The notes beneath the pieces were generated by a model. It did no database searches. It worked only from the letters and a program-made list of their open reading frames with translations, and had not been told where the DNA came from. From Brevibacillus sp. (lineage in GTDB: Bacteria > Bacillota > Bacilli > Brevibacillales > Brevibacillaceae): a stretch of 28,989 bases of DNA. The DNA is taken from assembly GCA_029240815.1 (NCBI GenBank), contig JARDZO010000041.1, forward strand, positions 1 through 28,989. The letters run 5' to 3'. Every line of letters starts with the position of its first letter. Within the stretch, counting starts at the first letter, position 1. A program made the translations under genes and the position numbers. This document shows positions 8,175-15,446 of this stretch, piece after piece.

Positions 8175-8372
8175 TTATAAATGCGAACCGCCAGTCGCAT
8201 CGATCATCTGTCCGGTCACCCAGCGACTGTCCTCGGAGGCAAGGAAAGCGACAATATCAGCAATATCATCTGGCTGACCGACTCTACCGAGAGCAGACAT
8301 TTCGGAAGCGTGCTTTTGGCCTTCGGGTGTGTGCAACGGAAAAGATTTCATCGACAAAACGGCGTGACTCAT
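8175..8372 (-). pseudogene. C-terminal relic of an SDR-family oxidoreductase
   Basis: The frame encodes about 50 residues that match only the C-terminus of classical short-chain dehydrogenases (MSALGRVGQPDDIADIVAFL, then DSRWVTGQMIDATGG). This segment shapes the end of the substrate loop and the last strand. The Rossmann TGxxxGxG motif, the catalytic YxxxK and everything in between are missing. No ribosome site precedes the ATG at 8372, and upstream bases do not continue the homology. The stop codon is intact. Most likely an internal or 5' deletion removed about 200 residues. Confidence 0.8.
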
Positions 8373-8428
8373 AATAGCAGAATAGCAAGACGATTGTCAC
8401 AAAGAGGATAAAGGGAGGGAGTTCATCC

Positions 8429-9136
8429 ATGTATCGAATCGGTTTAATCGGTGATTACAATCCTGAGGTGGTAGCGCATGTAGCGGTTCCGCAGGCGATT
8501 GAGCTGGCCGCGAATGACCTGGGGCAACAAGTAGAAGTCGAATGGATCGCTACACCCACACTGGAGCATTCATTTGCTGAAAAGCTGTCCAGGTACCATG
8601 CACTGTGGACCGTTCCAGCCAGTCCTTACAAAAGCAAGGACGGTGCACTCCATGGAATCCGTTTTGCGAGGGAGAACCGGGTTCCTTTCCTGGGTACATG
8701 CGGTGGCTTTCAACACATGGTGATCGAGTTTGCCAGAAATGTGCTGAGACTTTCAGAGGCGGATCACGCAGAGGATAATCCGACAGCCTCCATGCTGCTC
8801 GTAGCACCTCTCACCTGCACGGTCAGCCAACAAATACATACCTTTCACCTGACAGCGGGTACGAAGGTCGCTTCCATTTATGGGAAGCTCGAGATTTCAG
8901 AGCAATACGGGATTTGTAATTACGGTGTAAATCCAGCGTTCGCACCGTTGCTCACGGAAGCGGGATTGCGCATAGCCGGGGTCGATGCGAATGGTGAAGT
9001 ACGACTCATGGAGTATGAGCAGCATCCTTTCTTTGTTGGAACCTTATTTCAGCCCGAGCGTTCTGCCCTGCAAGGGATCGTGCATCCTTTAATCAGAGAG
9101 TTTGTCCGCCAAGCGACCCAAACAAGGAGCCAATGA
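8429..9136 (+). CDS. Class I glutamine-amidotransferase-like protein related to CTP synthase C-terminus
   Basis: The 235-residue protein resembles the glutaminase half of PyrG without the synthase half. The nucleophile elbow is GTCGGFQH (Cys91). The C-terminal block HPFFVGTLFQPE aligns with the PyrG sequence HPWFV..QFHPE, but the catalytic His is Gln208 here while Glu210 remains. This points to the group annotated as 'CTP synthase C-terminal region-related protein', whose reaction is not established. Without the His it should not act as a normal triad glutaminase, though the Cys may still be reactive. GGGAGGGAG before the ATG at 8429 supports the start. It appears monocistronic. Confidence 0.8.
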   Translation: MYRIGLIGDYNPEVVAHVAVPQAIELAANDLGQQVEVEWIATPTLEHSFAEKLSRYHALWTVPASPYKSKDGALHGIRFARENRVPFLGTCGGFQHMVIEFARNVLRLSEADHAEDNPTASMLLVAPLTCTVSQQIHTFHLTAGTKVASIYGKLEISEQYGICNYGVNPAFAPLLTEAGLRIAGVDANGEVRLMEYEQHPFFVGTLFQPERSALQGIVHPLIREFVRQATQTRSQ

Positions 9137-9160
9137 GGAAGGGAAGCAAGCCTTTTTATG

Positions 9161-9209
9161 TACCCGTACTCCAGATGCAACATAACAATCTGGTCTGTAT
9201 GGGTATTTT
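9161..9209 (+). terminator. Probable terminator after the amidotransferase-like gene
   Basis: TACCC-gTAC-tCCAGAT pairs with ATCTGG-tct-GTA-t-GGGTA around an 11-base loop, followed by TTTT. The short T tract makes it moderate in strength. Confidence 0.5.
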
Positions 9210-9234
9210 AAGTTGGGAGCGGGTTTGCTATGAT
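9206..9234 (+). promoter_or_regulatory. Possible promoter for the two small ORFs
   Basis: TATGAT (9229-9234) is preceded by TGC, an extended -10. A weak -35, TTTTAA, lies 17 bases upstream and overlaps the tail of the preceding terminator. Confidence 0.5.
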
Positions 9235-9273
9235 GTGGGAATGAAATTGTAATCAAAAGGATGGAAGAAACGA

Positions 9274-9465
9274 ATGAAAAAGAAAATAGTGCTCGTACTC
9301 GATGTAGACGTAAATCAAAATGTGGATATGCAAGTTCTGGCAGATACCATGTCAAAAGCCATCGGAACCGTAGAAGAGATTGTGCTGCATGATGTCGTTT
9401 TGTTTGATAATGACGAATCAAGCGCGGATAAATGGGTCGCCAATCTGGAAAAGAGTTCGAAGTAA
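9274..9465 (+). CDS. Small conserved-looking protein, 63 aa, function unknown
   Basis: I do not recognise a family. The protein is MKKKIVLVLDVDVNQN followed by an amphipathic middle and an acidic C-terminal half (LFDNDESSADKWVANLEK). It has no signal peptide, cysteine or membrane segment. The first strand-like segment followed by a helix suggests a small alpha/beta fold. AAAGGATGG lies upstream of the ATG. The next small ORF begins three bases after the stop, so the two are probably translated together. Confidence 0.6.
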   Translation: MKKKIVLVLDVDVNQNVDMQVLADTMSKAIGTVEEIVLHDVVLFDNDESSADKWVANLEKSSK

Positions 9466-9468
9466 CAG

Positions 9469-9684
9469 ATGAAAAAAATCAGCAGCGGGAGTGTCCTCGG
9501 CAAAGACTATTTCCTCTCCTACCTACAGTTGGTCATGAAGTCCAGAGGCTTTGATCTGGACCAAGCGACCGCGTATACGTTGCATGCTTTTTTTCAAGGG
9601 GATCTATGTGCTTTTGGGCAACAAACCTACGAAAACTACCTGAGTGCTGTTGATGAGCTGAGAGATGCTCAAACACCGTATTGA
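9469..9684 (+). CDS. Small protein, 71 aa, function unknown
   Basis: I do not recognise a family. It is a soluble, mostly helical protein (YFLSYLQLVMKSRGFDLDQA, then FGQQTYENYLSAVDELRDA) with one cysteine. It follows the 63-residue ORF by three bases with no spacer for a separate promoter. Its stop codon TGA is embedded in the -35 hexamer TTGACA of the htpG promoter, which packs the two units tightly. Confidence 0.6.
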   Translation: MKKISSGSVLGKDYFLSYLQLVMKSRGFDLDQATAYTLHAFFQGDLCAFGQQTYENYLSAVDELRDAQTPY

Positions 9685-9709
9685 CAGAAAAAAACAGGAC
9701 TGCTATAAA
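9681..9709 (+). promoter_or_regulatory. SigA-type promoter of htpG
   Basis: TTGACA (9681-9686), a 17-base spacer and TATAAA (9704-9709). The start point would fall near 9716, at the left edge of the CIRCE element. Confidence 0.88.
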
Positions 9710-9717
9710 AATAGTGA

Positions 9718-9744
9718 GTAGCACTCGCTGATCGAGAGTGCTAA
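9718..9744 (+). promoter_or_regulatory. CIRCE operator (HrcA binding site) of htpG
   Basis: GTAGCACTC (9718-9726), nine bases, GAGTGCTAA (9736-9744). The known CIRCE consensus is TTAGCACTC-N9-GAGTGCTAA, so only the first base differs. It overlaps the predicted transcription start, as CIRCE does before groESL and dnaK operons. Confidence 0.95.
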
Positions 9745-9805
9745 ATTCTTGTATTTTAACGATCATACATAGGAAAAGCCTGTCAAATGGAAAGGAGAGA
9801 TACGA

Positions 9806-11686
9806 ATGGAAAAGAAGCAGTTTCAGGCCGAATCCAAGCGCCTCTTGGAAATGATGATCAACTCCATTTATACCCAAAAGGAAATCTTTTTGCGCGAGCT
9901 GATCTCGAATGCCAGTGATGCCATTGACAAGATGTACTATAAAGAGCTCACGGATGATAGCCTGGTCTTTGACAAAGACAGCTACTACATTAAAGTGACC
10001 GCGGATAAAGAAAACCGGACACTGACCCTTCGGGATACCGGGATCGGCATGACGCAGGAAGAGCTGGAAAGCCACCTCGGGGTTATTGCCAAGAGCGGTT
10101 CGCTTGCGTTTAAAAAAGAAAACGAAGCGAAGGATGGCCACACGATCATCGGACAGTTCGGGGTTGGATTTTACTCGGCCTTTATGGTTGCCGATGTGGT
10201 GACGGTAATCAGCCGCGCGGTTAACAGTGACGCGGCGTACAAGTGGGAATCTACCGGGGCGGACGGCTACACGATCGTACCGACTGTAAAAGAAACCGTA
10301 GGTACCGATATCATCCTGAAGATCAAGGAAAACACCGAGGATGAGAACTACGACGAGTATTTGGACGAGTACCGCCTCAAAGCGATCATCAAGAAGTACT
10401 CCGACTTCATCCGCTATCCGATCAAGATGGACGTTGTGACCAGCAAGCTCGTGGAAGGCAGCGAGAGCGAATACGAAGAGGTTACCGAAGAACAGCGCAT
10501 CAACAGCATGGTGCCGATCTGGCGAAAAAACAAAAGCGAGCTGACCGACGAAGATTACGAGCAGTTCTATATAGAGAAGCGGTACGGATTTGACAAACCG
10601 CTCAAGCATATCCACATCAGCGCCGATGGAGCCGTGGTATACCAGGCGATTCTCTTTATCCCGGAGAACATTCCTTTTGATTTCTACTCCAAAGAGTATG
10701 AAAAGGGTCTGGAGCTGTATGCCAATGGTGTTCTGATCATGAACAAGTGCGCCGATCTGCTCCCAGACTATTTCAGCTTCGTCAAAGGGATGGTCGATTC
10801 AGAGAGCTTGTCGCTCAACATTTCGCGGGAGATGCTCCAGCATGACCGCCAACTGAAGTTGATCGCCAAAAATATCGCCAGCAAGATCAAAAATCAGCTG
10901 CAAAGCATGCTCAAAAATGAGCGGGAGAAGTACGAGCAATTCTACCAGGCGTTTGGCAGACAGCTCAAATTCGGCGTGTACAGCGACTATGGCATGAACA
11001 AGGATGTTCTGCAGGATCTGCTCCTTTTCACTTCCTCCAAGGACAAAAAGCTGGTCACTCTCGATGAATATGTGTCCAGAATGCCGGAAGATCAGAAGTA
11101 CATCTACTACGCTTCCGGAGAGTCCAGTGAACGGATCGAGAAGCTCCCGCAGACCGAGCTCGTCTTGGAAAAAGGCTATGAAATCTTGTATTTCACAGAG
11201 GATATCGATGAGTTTGCCATCAAGATGATTCAGAAATACAAGGATAAAGAATTTAAATCCGTCTCAAGCGGCGACTTGGGCATCGAAGAAGACGACAGCC
11301 AGAAGAGCACTGATGCGGAGAACGAAGAAAACAAAGAGCTGTTCGATTACATGAAAAACCTGCTGGCTGGCAAAGTGAGCAATGTGAGAGCGTCCAAACG
11401 CTTGAGATCCCATCCGGTATGCTTGACTACCGAAGGGGATATCACGATCGAGATGGAGAAAATCTTGAATGCCATGCCAAACAACCCAAATGTGAAAGCG
11501 GATAAGGTGCTGGAAATCAACGTCCATCACGATGTGTTCCAATCGTTGAAAAACGCGCTCGCCACCGACAAGGAAAAGCTGGATCTTTATACGGCGCTGC
11601 TGTACAATCAGGCGCTCCTGATCGAGGGCTTGCCGCTTCAGGATCCAGTCGATTTTACGAACGACATTTGCAAGATCATGGTGTAG
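9806..11686 (+). CDS. htpG: Molecular chaperone HtpG (Hsp90)
   Basis: HtpG is the bacterial Hsp90, a cytoplasmic dimeric ATP-dependent chaperone. The 626-residue length equals that of the Bacillus enzyme. The GHKL ATPase motifs are present in order: [18 protein letters not shown] and [15 protein letters not shown]. The middle domain follows ([12 protein letters not shown] with the catalytic Arg). The C-terminal dimerisation domain ends ICKIMV. AAGGAGAG precedes the ATG. Control by HrcA through the CIRCE element is likely, a difference from B. subtilis, where htpG is not in the HrcA regulon (established knowledge). A terminator follows 25 bases after the stop. Confidence 0.97.
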   Translation: MEKKQFQAESKRLLEMMINSIYTQKEIFLRELISNASDAIDKMYYKELTDDSLVFDKDSYYIKVTADKENRTLTLRDTGIGMTQEELESHLGVIAKSGSLAFKKENEAKDGHTIIGQFGVGFYSAFMVADVVTVISRAVNSDAAYKWESTGADGYTIVPTVKETVGTDIILKIKENTEDENYDEYLDEYRLKAIIKKYSDFIRYPIKMDVVTSKLVEGSESEYEEVTEEQRINSMVPIWRKNKSELTDEDYEQFYIEKRYGFDKPLKHIHISADGAVVYQAILFIPENIPFDFYSKEYEKGLELYANGVLIMNKCADLLPDYFSFVKGMVDSESLSLNISREMLQHDRQLKLIAKNIASKIKNQLQSMLKNEREKYEQFYQAFGRQLKFGVYSDYGMNKDVLQDLLLFTSSKDKKLVTLDEYVSRMPEDQKYIYYASGESSERIEKLPQTELVLEKGYEILYFTEDIDEFAIKMIQKYKDKEFKSVSSGDLGIEEDDSQKSTDAENEENKELFDYMKNLLAGKVSNVRASKRLRSHPVCLTTEGDITIEMEKILNAMPNNPNVKADKVLEINVHHDVFQSLKNALATDKEKLDLYTALLYNQALLIEGLPLQDPVDFTNDICKIMV

Positions 11687-11711
11687 GACAAGACAGTTAC
11701 AATGATGAAAT

Positions 11712-11740
11712 GCCTCTTGGGGAACCGAGGGGCTTTTTTT
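11712..11740 (+). terminator. Intrinsic terminator of htpG
   Basis: GCCTCTTGG and CCGAGGGGC form a nine-pair stem with two G-U pairs and a GGAA loop, then seven T. Confidence 0.88.
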
Positions 11741-11782
11741 GTACTATTGGAAAGTGTAAATCCTTGGGAAAAAAGATGAGCG

Positions 11783-12077
11783 TATCAACATAGCGGAGGT
11801 GGGGAGAAGCAGGTTTCCGATCTGCGCTCCAGCCTTTTCCCACCGAACAGGTTCGGCGGCCCCGCAAAGGAGTATAGACTGTCCGCTCCACAACGATTCA
11901 CGGGGAAGCGGTAAAGTAGTAGCCGCTCCGAAGTGGATACAGAGGTACCGCTTCTGGATCCCGTGAATTCGTTGTTCCGCTAGGCAGGGTTCCGGAGTCG
12001 CTCCGCCTGGAAACCTGCTTCTCCAGCGAGCTGTTGTGGTTTCTAGTTACCCGGATATTACGAGGGTTCAAGGGAGC
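11783..12077 (+). repeat. Dispersed structured repeat, copy 1 (long form)
   Basis: This 295-base block is repeated in direct orientation at 28725. Both copies begin TATCAACATAGC and end TTCAAGGGAGC. A 16-base perfect inverted repeat (GGAGAAGCAGGTTTCC at 11803, its complement at 12009) closes the structure. Inside are a CCGAAC/GTTCGG hairpin (11843-11856) and an AGCGG/CCGCT hairpin with loop TAAAGTAGTAG (11907-11927). A tail GCGAGCTGTTGTGG (12026-12039) is shared with copy 2. This copy carries about 75 extra bases (11928-12004) absent from copy 2. I recognise no known family. Paired arms kept despite loop changes suggest a structured RNA or a non-autonomous mobile element. Confidence 0.85.
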
Positions 12078-12198
12078 AATTGAATAAGGAGAACCAAGCT
12101 TTCGGTTTTCGTAGGCATTGTCCCACGAAAGGTTTGTCTCAAAGAAACTCCGTTGAAGACTCCCTAGAAAAGACACGTGGACGAGCCAAAGCTGGGCC

Positions 12199-12404
12199 GA
12201 GGAAAAAGGGGAAAATAGCGGAAGATCTTTGGAACACCAACCAAGGCGCAATGGAAAAAACGAAACACGGTTGTAAGCGTCCATCTCTGAGAAGCTTCCC
12301 GAGACGGCTGCTTTGGACGCGGTTTCGTTTTTTGCATGAAGCCGGACAGGGATGACCCCCTGTAGGTGTTCCTATGAAGCTGGAGTGTTTTCCCCTTTTT
12401 CCTC
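12199..12404. repeat. Nested inverted-repeat structure closed by a 17-bp perfect stem
   Basis: GAGGAAAAAGGGGAAAA (12199-12215) is exactly inverted at 12388-12404. Within it lies AAAAAACGAAAC (12255-12266) with its exact inverse at 12322-12333, and inside that GCGTCCA/TGGACGC (12277-12283 and 12314-12320). The inner pair with its A and T flanks could act as a bidirectional terminator. The outer pair is too distant for that and looks like element ends or a long-range stem. No recognisable protein is encoded on either strand. Confidence 0.65.
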
Positions 12405-12531
12405 CCCTCCACTACAGTCCCAATCGACTGGAAAAAGGACACGGGTGTATTTTCGCGTTTTTCATACTAGCTCGTGAAAGATTAATTGTGTAAAATTTTG
12501 GATAATTCATATAAAAAGGGCTGAGGAATTG

Positions 12532-12906
12532 GTGGAACAACAACAGATGCAAAGCCGCATGACTCTGAAGTATGTAAAAATCTCTTCCTACATGAAGTTG
12601 TGTGTAGCCGCAGGTATTGCGTTTGGACTCCTGATAGGTGCCTTCCAGTTTGTGATGACCCTGCTTAATTGGACTGCCTAAGCTGCCCAAGCCAGCTTTG
12701 GGAGCTTTGTATTCACAGGAATTCCTGCTGAGATCCTGGTTCTGATTTTCACACCACTCATGTGCGGATTTTTTGGAGTCCTGTTTAGTCTATTTTCGTA
12801 CTTTCCCATAATGTTTTTACTCCGGAAAATAAAAGGGATTACGCTGGAAGGGGTATTCGAGGTAGAGGAAGCAAAAAAGGAGGAAGGAGCTAGCAAGGAA
12901 AGCTAA
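12532..12906 (+). pseudogene. Small membrane-protein gene interrupted by one in-frame TAA
   Basis: A GTG at 12532 preceded by GAGGA opens a frame of 49 codons to TAA at 12679. The same frame continues uninterrupted for 74 codons to TAA at 12904. The first part ends in a hydrophobic helix (LCVAAGIAFGLLIGAFQFVM). The second contains two more (IPAEILVLIFTPLMCGFFGV and the segment through FPIMFLL) and a charged tail (EVEEAKKEEGASKES). The sequence around the stop is GCC-TAA-GCT-GCC-CAA-GCC; one C-to-T change turns an original CAA-GCT repeat into TAA-GCT. I do not recognise the family. A recent nonsense mutation is the simplest reading. Confidence 0.75.
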
Positions 12907-12954
12907 CTGTCCATTCCTCCGTAATCATCGCCTACTGGAAGCGATCCGGGAGAT

Positions 12955-13461
12955 TTACGCTTTGGCATACCAGTACAAGGCATATTCTGTCATCGTTGAG
13001 GCGTGGCCCATCTGGCGGAGCATAGCCGTTATATTACCGCGATGGTATGTACCGTGATTGACAATTTGTAAAATGATTTCTGCGTAGCTCGTATCGCGTA
13101 CGCCTGCATAAGGGTTGTCGATTACGATCGTTTGCTCCAGATCTGGATGATCGCGGACGAATGCTTGGTAGCCCAGTGACGTCTCGTGGTACAAGGCTTC
13201 CAGTTCTTCGAGACTGGTTGCTTCCACCTGCGCTGTACGTGAATGAGTAGCTGTCATGGCTTCATTCATACTGATACCAGAAAGAATGTTCAGCCAGGTA
13301 CAATCGACTAAATAAATGTGAGCGAGTGCTTTTGAAATGGTGGGAAATACACTCTGAATTTCCTGTGTGTAAAGTTCTCGAGGTAATTCCTTCAAGTGAT
13401 TGATCATGGTTTGATTTGCCCAGACGTGAAAGTCGTACATCGTTACCGGATGGTTTGCCAT
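12955..13461 (-). CDS. DinB family protein (damage-inducible-type four-helix metalloenzyme fold)
   Basis: The 168-residue protein has the DinB/YfiT layout. A His in the second helix (SKALAHIYLVD, about residue 48) and the C-terminal pair in VNHGTYHRGNI (about residues 135 and 139) form the typical three-His metal site. Members include thiol transferases using bacillithiol and proteins of unknown role. The start MYDFHVWAN..M.NHL fits the family N-terminus. GGAGGA precedes the ATG at 13461. No clear promoter or terminator can be assigned. An 8-bp inverted repeat lies about 50 bases upstream of the start. Confidence 0.9.
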   Translation of the reverse strand: MANHPVTMYDFHVWANQTMINHLKELPRELYTQEIQSVFPTISKALAHIYLVDCTWLNILSGISMNEAMTATHSRTAQVEATSLEELEALYHETSLGYQAFVRDHPDLEQTIVIDNPYAGVRDTSYAEIILQIVNHGTYHRGNITAMLRQMGHASTMTEYALYWYAKA

Positions 13462-13508
13462 GAGTGGTGTCCTCCAATTATTTTTATATCTTCATTGTAA
13501 AGGGTGTT

Positions 13509-13529
13509 CCCTGACAATAGCTGTCAGGG
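13509..13529. other. 8-bp perfect inverted repeat upstream of dinB-like gene
   Basis: CCCTGACA, five bases, TGTCAGGG. No T tract follows on the minus strand. It could be an operator for the minus-strand DinB gene, whose start is 48 bases away. Confidence 0.4.
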
Positions 13530-13618
13530 GATATTTTAATTCGCAAAAAATAGATGAAGCCTATGCCAAGCTCCATTTGGTTACGTCTCTTTGGCGCTCA
13601 TCTAAAGAAGTAGAAAAC

Positions 13619-13658
13619 GAAAAGCAGCCGCGGCATTTCAGCCAGAGGCTGCTTTTTT
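13619..13658 (-). terminator. Terminator of the thioredoxin-reductase-like gene (bidirectional)
   Basis: AAAAGCAGCC and GGCTGCTTTT pair around a 17-base loop, and the stem is flanked by T on one strand and A on the other. It sits directly after the stop of the minus-strand flavoprotein gene. Confidence 0.8.
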
Positions 13659-13660
13659 AT

Positions 13661-14575
13661 CTAGCTCTTGCTATCCCAAGCTTCGGCTAGCAGCTCACTA
13701 TTGATGCCTGCAGCAGCCAATGCCCCCAAAGAAGCGGCTGTTATCAGCTGATACCGTTCCGTTGCTGCATCCCCGGCACTATAGACACCGGGTACGTTGG
13801 TTTTCCCAAAGTCATCGACGACGACGGTTCCCGTTTCCGTGAGCTGGCAGCCCAATGATTGTGGCAAGTCTGATCCGGTGACGAGGTTTGGTGCGAAGAA
13901 AATTCCTGTGCAGGGAATGCTCGTGCCGTCTTCAAGTCGTACATACTGCACCATACCTTCTGTGGACTCGATACGCTGGATCGGTGAGTCAAACACAGGA
14001 ACATGATGCTTTTGGAGCTCCTCACGCTGTTCTTCCGTCAGCTCATCAGGTCCATCGGTGCAAATCGTAAAGTGATTTGTCCATCCAGATATGGTTTTGG
14101 CCAAGTGCAGCGCGCGCGCCCCTTTGACGATCAAGGCGAGTGGCTGATCGCGTAATTCCCAACCATCGCAATACGGGCACACAAAAGCGCTTTTTCCGTA
14201 CGCATCGGACAACCCGTTTATTGTAAGAGGGAGATCCTTCATGCCTACTGCAAAGAGCAGCTTTTTACTCCGATAGGTCGTTCCTTGGGCTGTTGTAATG
14301 TGAAAATCTCCGTCCGTTCCCGTAATCGTTACAGCTTTATCAGCCATTATTTGGACGGAGGGGTAAGCGTGAATCTCTTCCATCGCAATGCGCCGAAACT
14401 CACTCGGAGCGATGCCATCTCGGGTAAGAAAGCCGTGAGACTCTCGTGTCACCCGATTACGCGGGCGCCCTTCATCAATCACTACTACGCTTTTCCTCGC
14501 TCTTCCCAGTACGAGTGCTGCATTCAAGCCTGCGGGTCCGCCGCCAATGATTCCTACATCGAACAGTTGATTCAT
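13661..14575 (-). CDS. Thioredoxin-reductase-like FAD disulfide oxidoreductase, CPYC type
   Basis: The 304-residue flavoprotein has FAD motif IIGGGPAGLNAALVLGRARK at its start and a redox CPYC pair (Cys133, Cys136; FVCPYCDGWE). The C-terminal FAD block is TNVPGVYSAGDA. The region that should hold the NADPH-binding GxGxxA reads VKGARALHLA, and the usual HRRxxxR is replaced by FTICTDG, so NADPH use is doubtful. Similar layouts occur in GliT/HlmI-type dithiol oxidases that use O2 and in reductases that take electrons from elsewhere. The frame extends 38 codons further, but AAGGCGG upstream of the ATG at 14575 and the family N-terminus favour this start. A terminator follows. Confidence 0.88.
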   Translation of the reverse strand: MNQLFDVGIIGGGPAGLNAALVLGRARKSVVVIDEGRPRNRVTRESHGFLTRDGIAPSEFRRIAMEEIHAYPSVQIMADKAVTITGTDGDFHITTAQGTTYRSKKLLFAVGMKDLPLTINGLSDAYGKSAFVCPYCDGWELRDQPLALIVKGARALHLAKTISGWTNHFTICTDGPDELTEEQREELQKHHVPVFDSPIQRIESTEGMVQYVRLEDGTSIPCTGIFFAPNLVTGSDLPQSLGCQLTETGTVVVDDFGKTNVPGVYSAGDAATERYQLITAASLGALAAAGINSELLAEAWDSKS

Positions 14576-14687
14576 CTTTTTATGACCGCCTTTCTGGATC
14601 GTTAATGTCCGTGATGAAGACGCAAGAAGATCACGCCTTCTTGTTTCCTGCACAGTCCCTTCCGAGCGAAGCAACGTCCACTCATCC

Positions 14688-14716
14688 ATTATAGACCTCT
14701 AATATCCACAATAAAG
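14688..14716 (-). promoter_or_regulatory. Possible promoter of the flavoprotein gene
   Basis: TATAAT reads on the minus strand at 14693-14688, with only a weak CTTTAT 17 bases upstream. The resulting leader of about 105 bases contains a hairpin, CGTGAT/ATCACG (14610-14615 with 14630-14635). Apart from this leader and promoter, I see nothing else in 14576-14875. Confidence 0.4.
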
Positions 14717-14875
14717 AATTTGCATCCATTTAGCAAGTCATCTTTTCTTCTCTACGAAAATCCACCAATGCCCTATGGGAGAAAGCAAGCATTTGAAAGA
14801 CATCGACAATATGCTATGGATAACGAATAAGCGATAGTCTTTCCGCCCTAAATCGCAATGAGGGGGAGTGCACAG

Positions 14876-15382
14876 GTGGTGACCACAAATTATTGTCTGA
14901 AGGCTCCCTGTTCGGGTACAAAGCCTTGCAAGCAAAAGCCAAAACCAAAACCCAAGCCGAAGCCCCAAGGCTGCCCGCAGCAATGCACCCAACAGACAAA
15001 ACTCCAGATAAACGCGCAAAAAGCTCAATTGAACAAGACGCTGAAACGATTGAAAAAACGTGTCAAAAGCAAGATCCAGGATCGGGAAAAGAAGCTGAAA
15101 AAACGACTCAAGAAACGGCTGAAAAGACGGGAACGGCAGATAAAGAAAGATATTAACAGGCGCATTGCGAAATTGCTGCGAAGACAGGAAAATATGGGTT
15201 GTGCCAATGCGCTGTACGAGATGTTCGGAGGACAAACGGTAGCGATTCAAACGGTCACGGGAACGACGGTCACAGGGACGATCACGGAGCCGCTTTCTCC
15301 AGGACTGGTCCAAATCCGTACGTCGAGTGGCATCACTACCGTACCTTGCAGTAGCATCAGCTCGATCTCAATCATTAGCTAG
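14876..15382 (+). CDS. Lysine-rich spore-coat-like protein with C-terminal DUF2642-like domain
   Basis: The protein (168 residues from GTG 14876) has three parts. First is a cysteine-rich N-terminus with a KPKPKPKPKPQGC tract. Next is a highly basic coiled-coil-like middle (about residues 50-105, runs such as KRLKKRLKRRERQIKK). Last is a small beta-rich C-terminal domain (FGGQTVAIQTVTGTTVTGTI ... SSISSISI) that resembles the DUF2642 fold of Bacillus coat-associated proteins. AGGGGGAG at 14861 is seven bases before GTG 14876; the ATG at 14858 overlaps that site and is unlikely. A role in the spore coat or in binding nucleic acid is an inference from composition. Confidence 0.7.
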   Translation: MVTTNYCLKAPCSGTKPCKQKPKPKPKPKPQGCPQQCTQQTKLQINAQKAQLNKTLKRLKKRVKSKIQDREKKLKKRLKKRLKRRERQIKKDINRRIAKLLRRQENMGCANALYEMFGGQTVAIQTVTGTTVTGTITEPLSPGLVQIRTSSGITTVPCSSISSISIIS

Positions 15383-15403
15383 ATTGAACGATATTCAACT
15401 TTG

Positions 15404-15432
15404 TTGATCGACTGTTCATATATCGCTATAAT
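15404..15432 (+). promoter_or_regulatory. Promoter of the XRE-cupin regulator
   Basis: TTGATC (15404-15409), a 17-base spacer and TATAAT (15427-15432). TTGAA-N5-TTCAA (15384-15398) lies just upstream of the -35 and could be an autoregulatory operator. The predicted transcript start near 15439 leaves only about seven bases before GTG 15447. Confidence 0.7.
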
Positions 15433-15446
15433 CATAGAATGAACAA

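Noticed and set aside
9533..10615. 360-codon minus-strand ORF
   Set aside because: It lies opposite htpG and the preceding small ORF, a shadow of their codon bias; no family features.
11697..11891. Minus-strand ORF similar to another at 28678-28860 (shared SADRKPASPH peptide)
   Set aside because: Both are translations of the structured repeat. The similarity follows from the nucleotide repeat, the frames differ by insertions, and no ribosome site is seen.
11783..12077. Repeat as an IscB/IS605-type omega RNA (HEARO) or a group I/II intron
   Set aside because: An ATGA lies near both left ends, but at different distances (3 and 13 bases). No intron domain V, no P7-type pairing and no nuclease or transposase ORF were found. 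Identity remains open.
12080..12355. 91-codon plus-strand ORF after repeat copy 1
   Set aside because: No ribosome site, odd composition, and it runs through the nested inverted-repeat arms, which explain the sequence better.
14738..15313. 191-codon minus-strand ORF
   Set aside because: Antisense shadow of the lysine-rich gene, giving Leu/Phe-rich nonsense.
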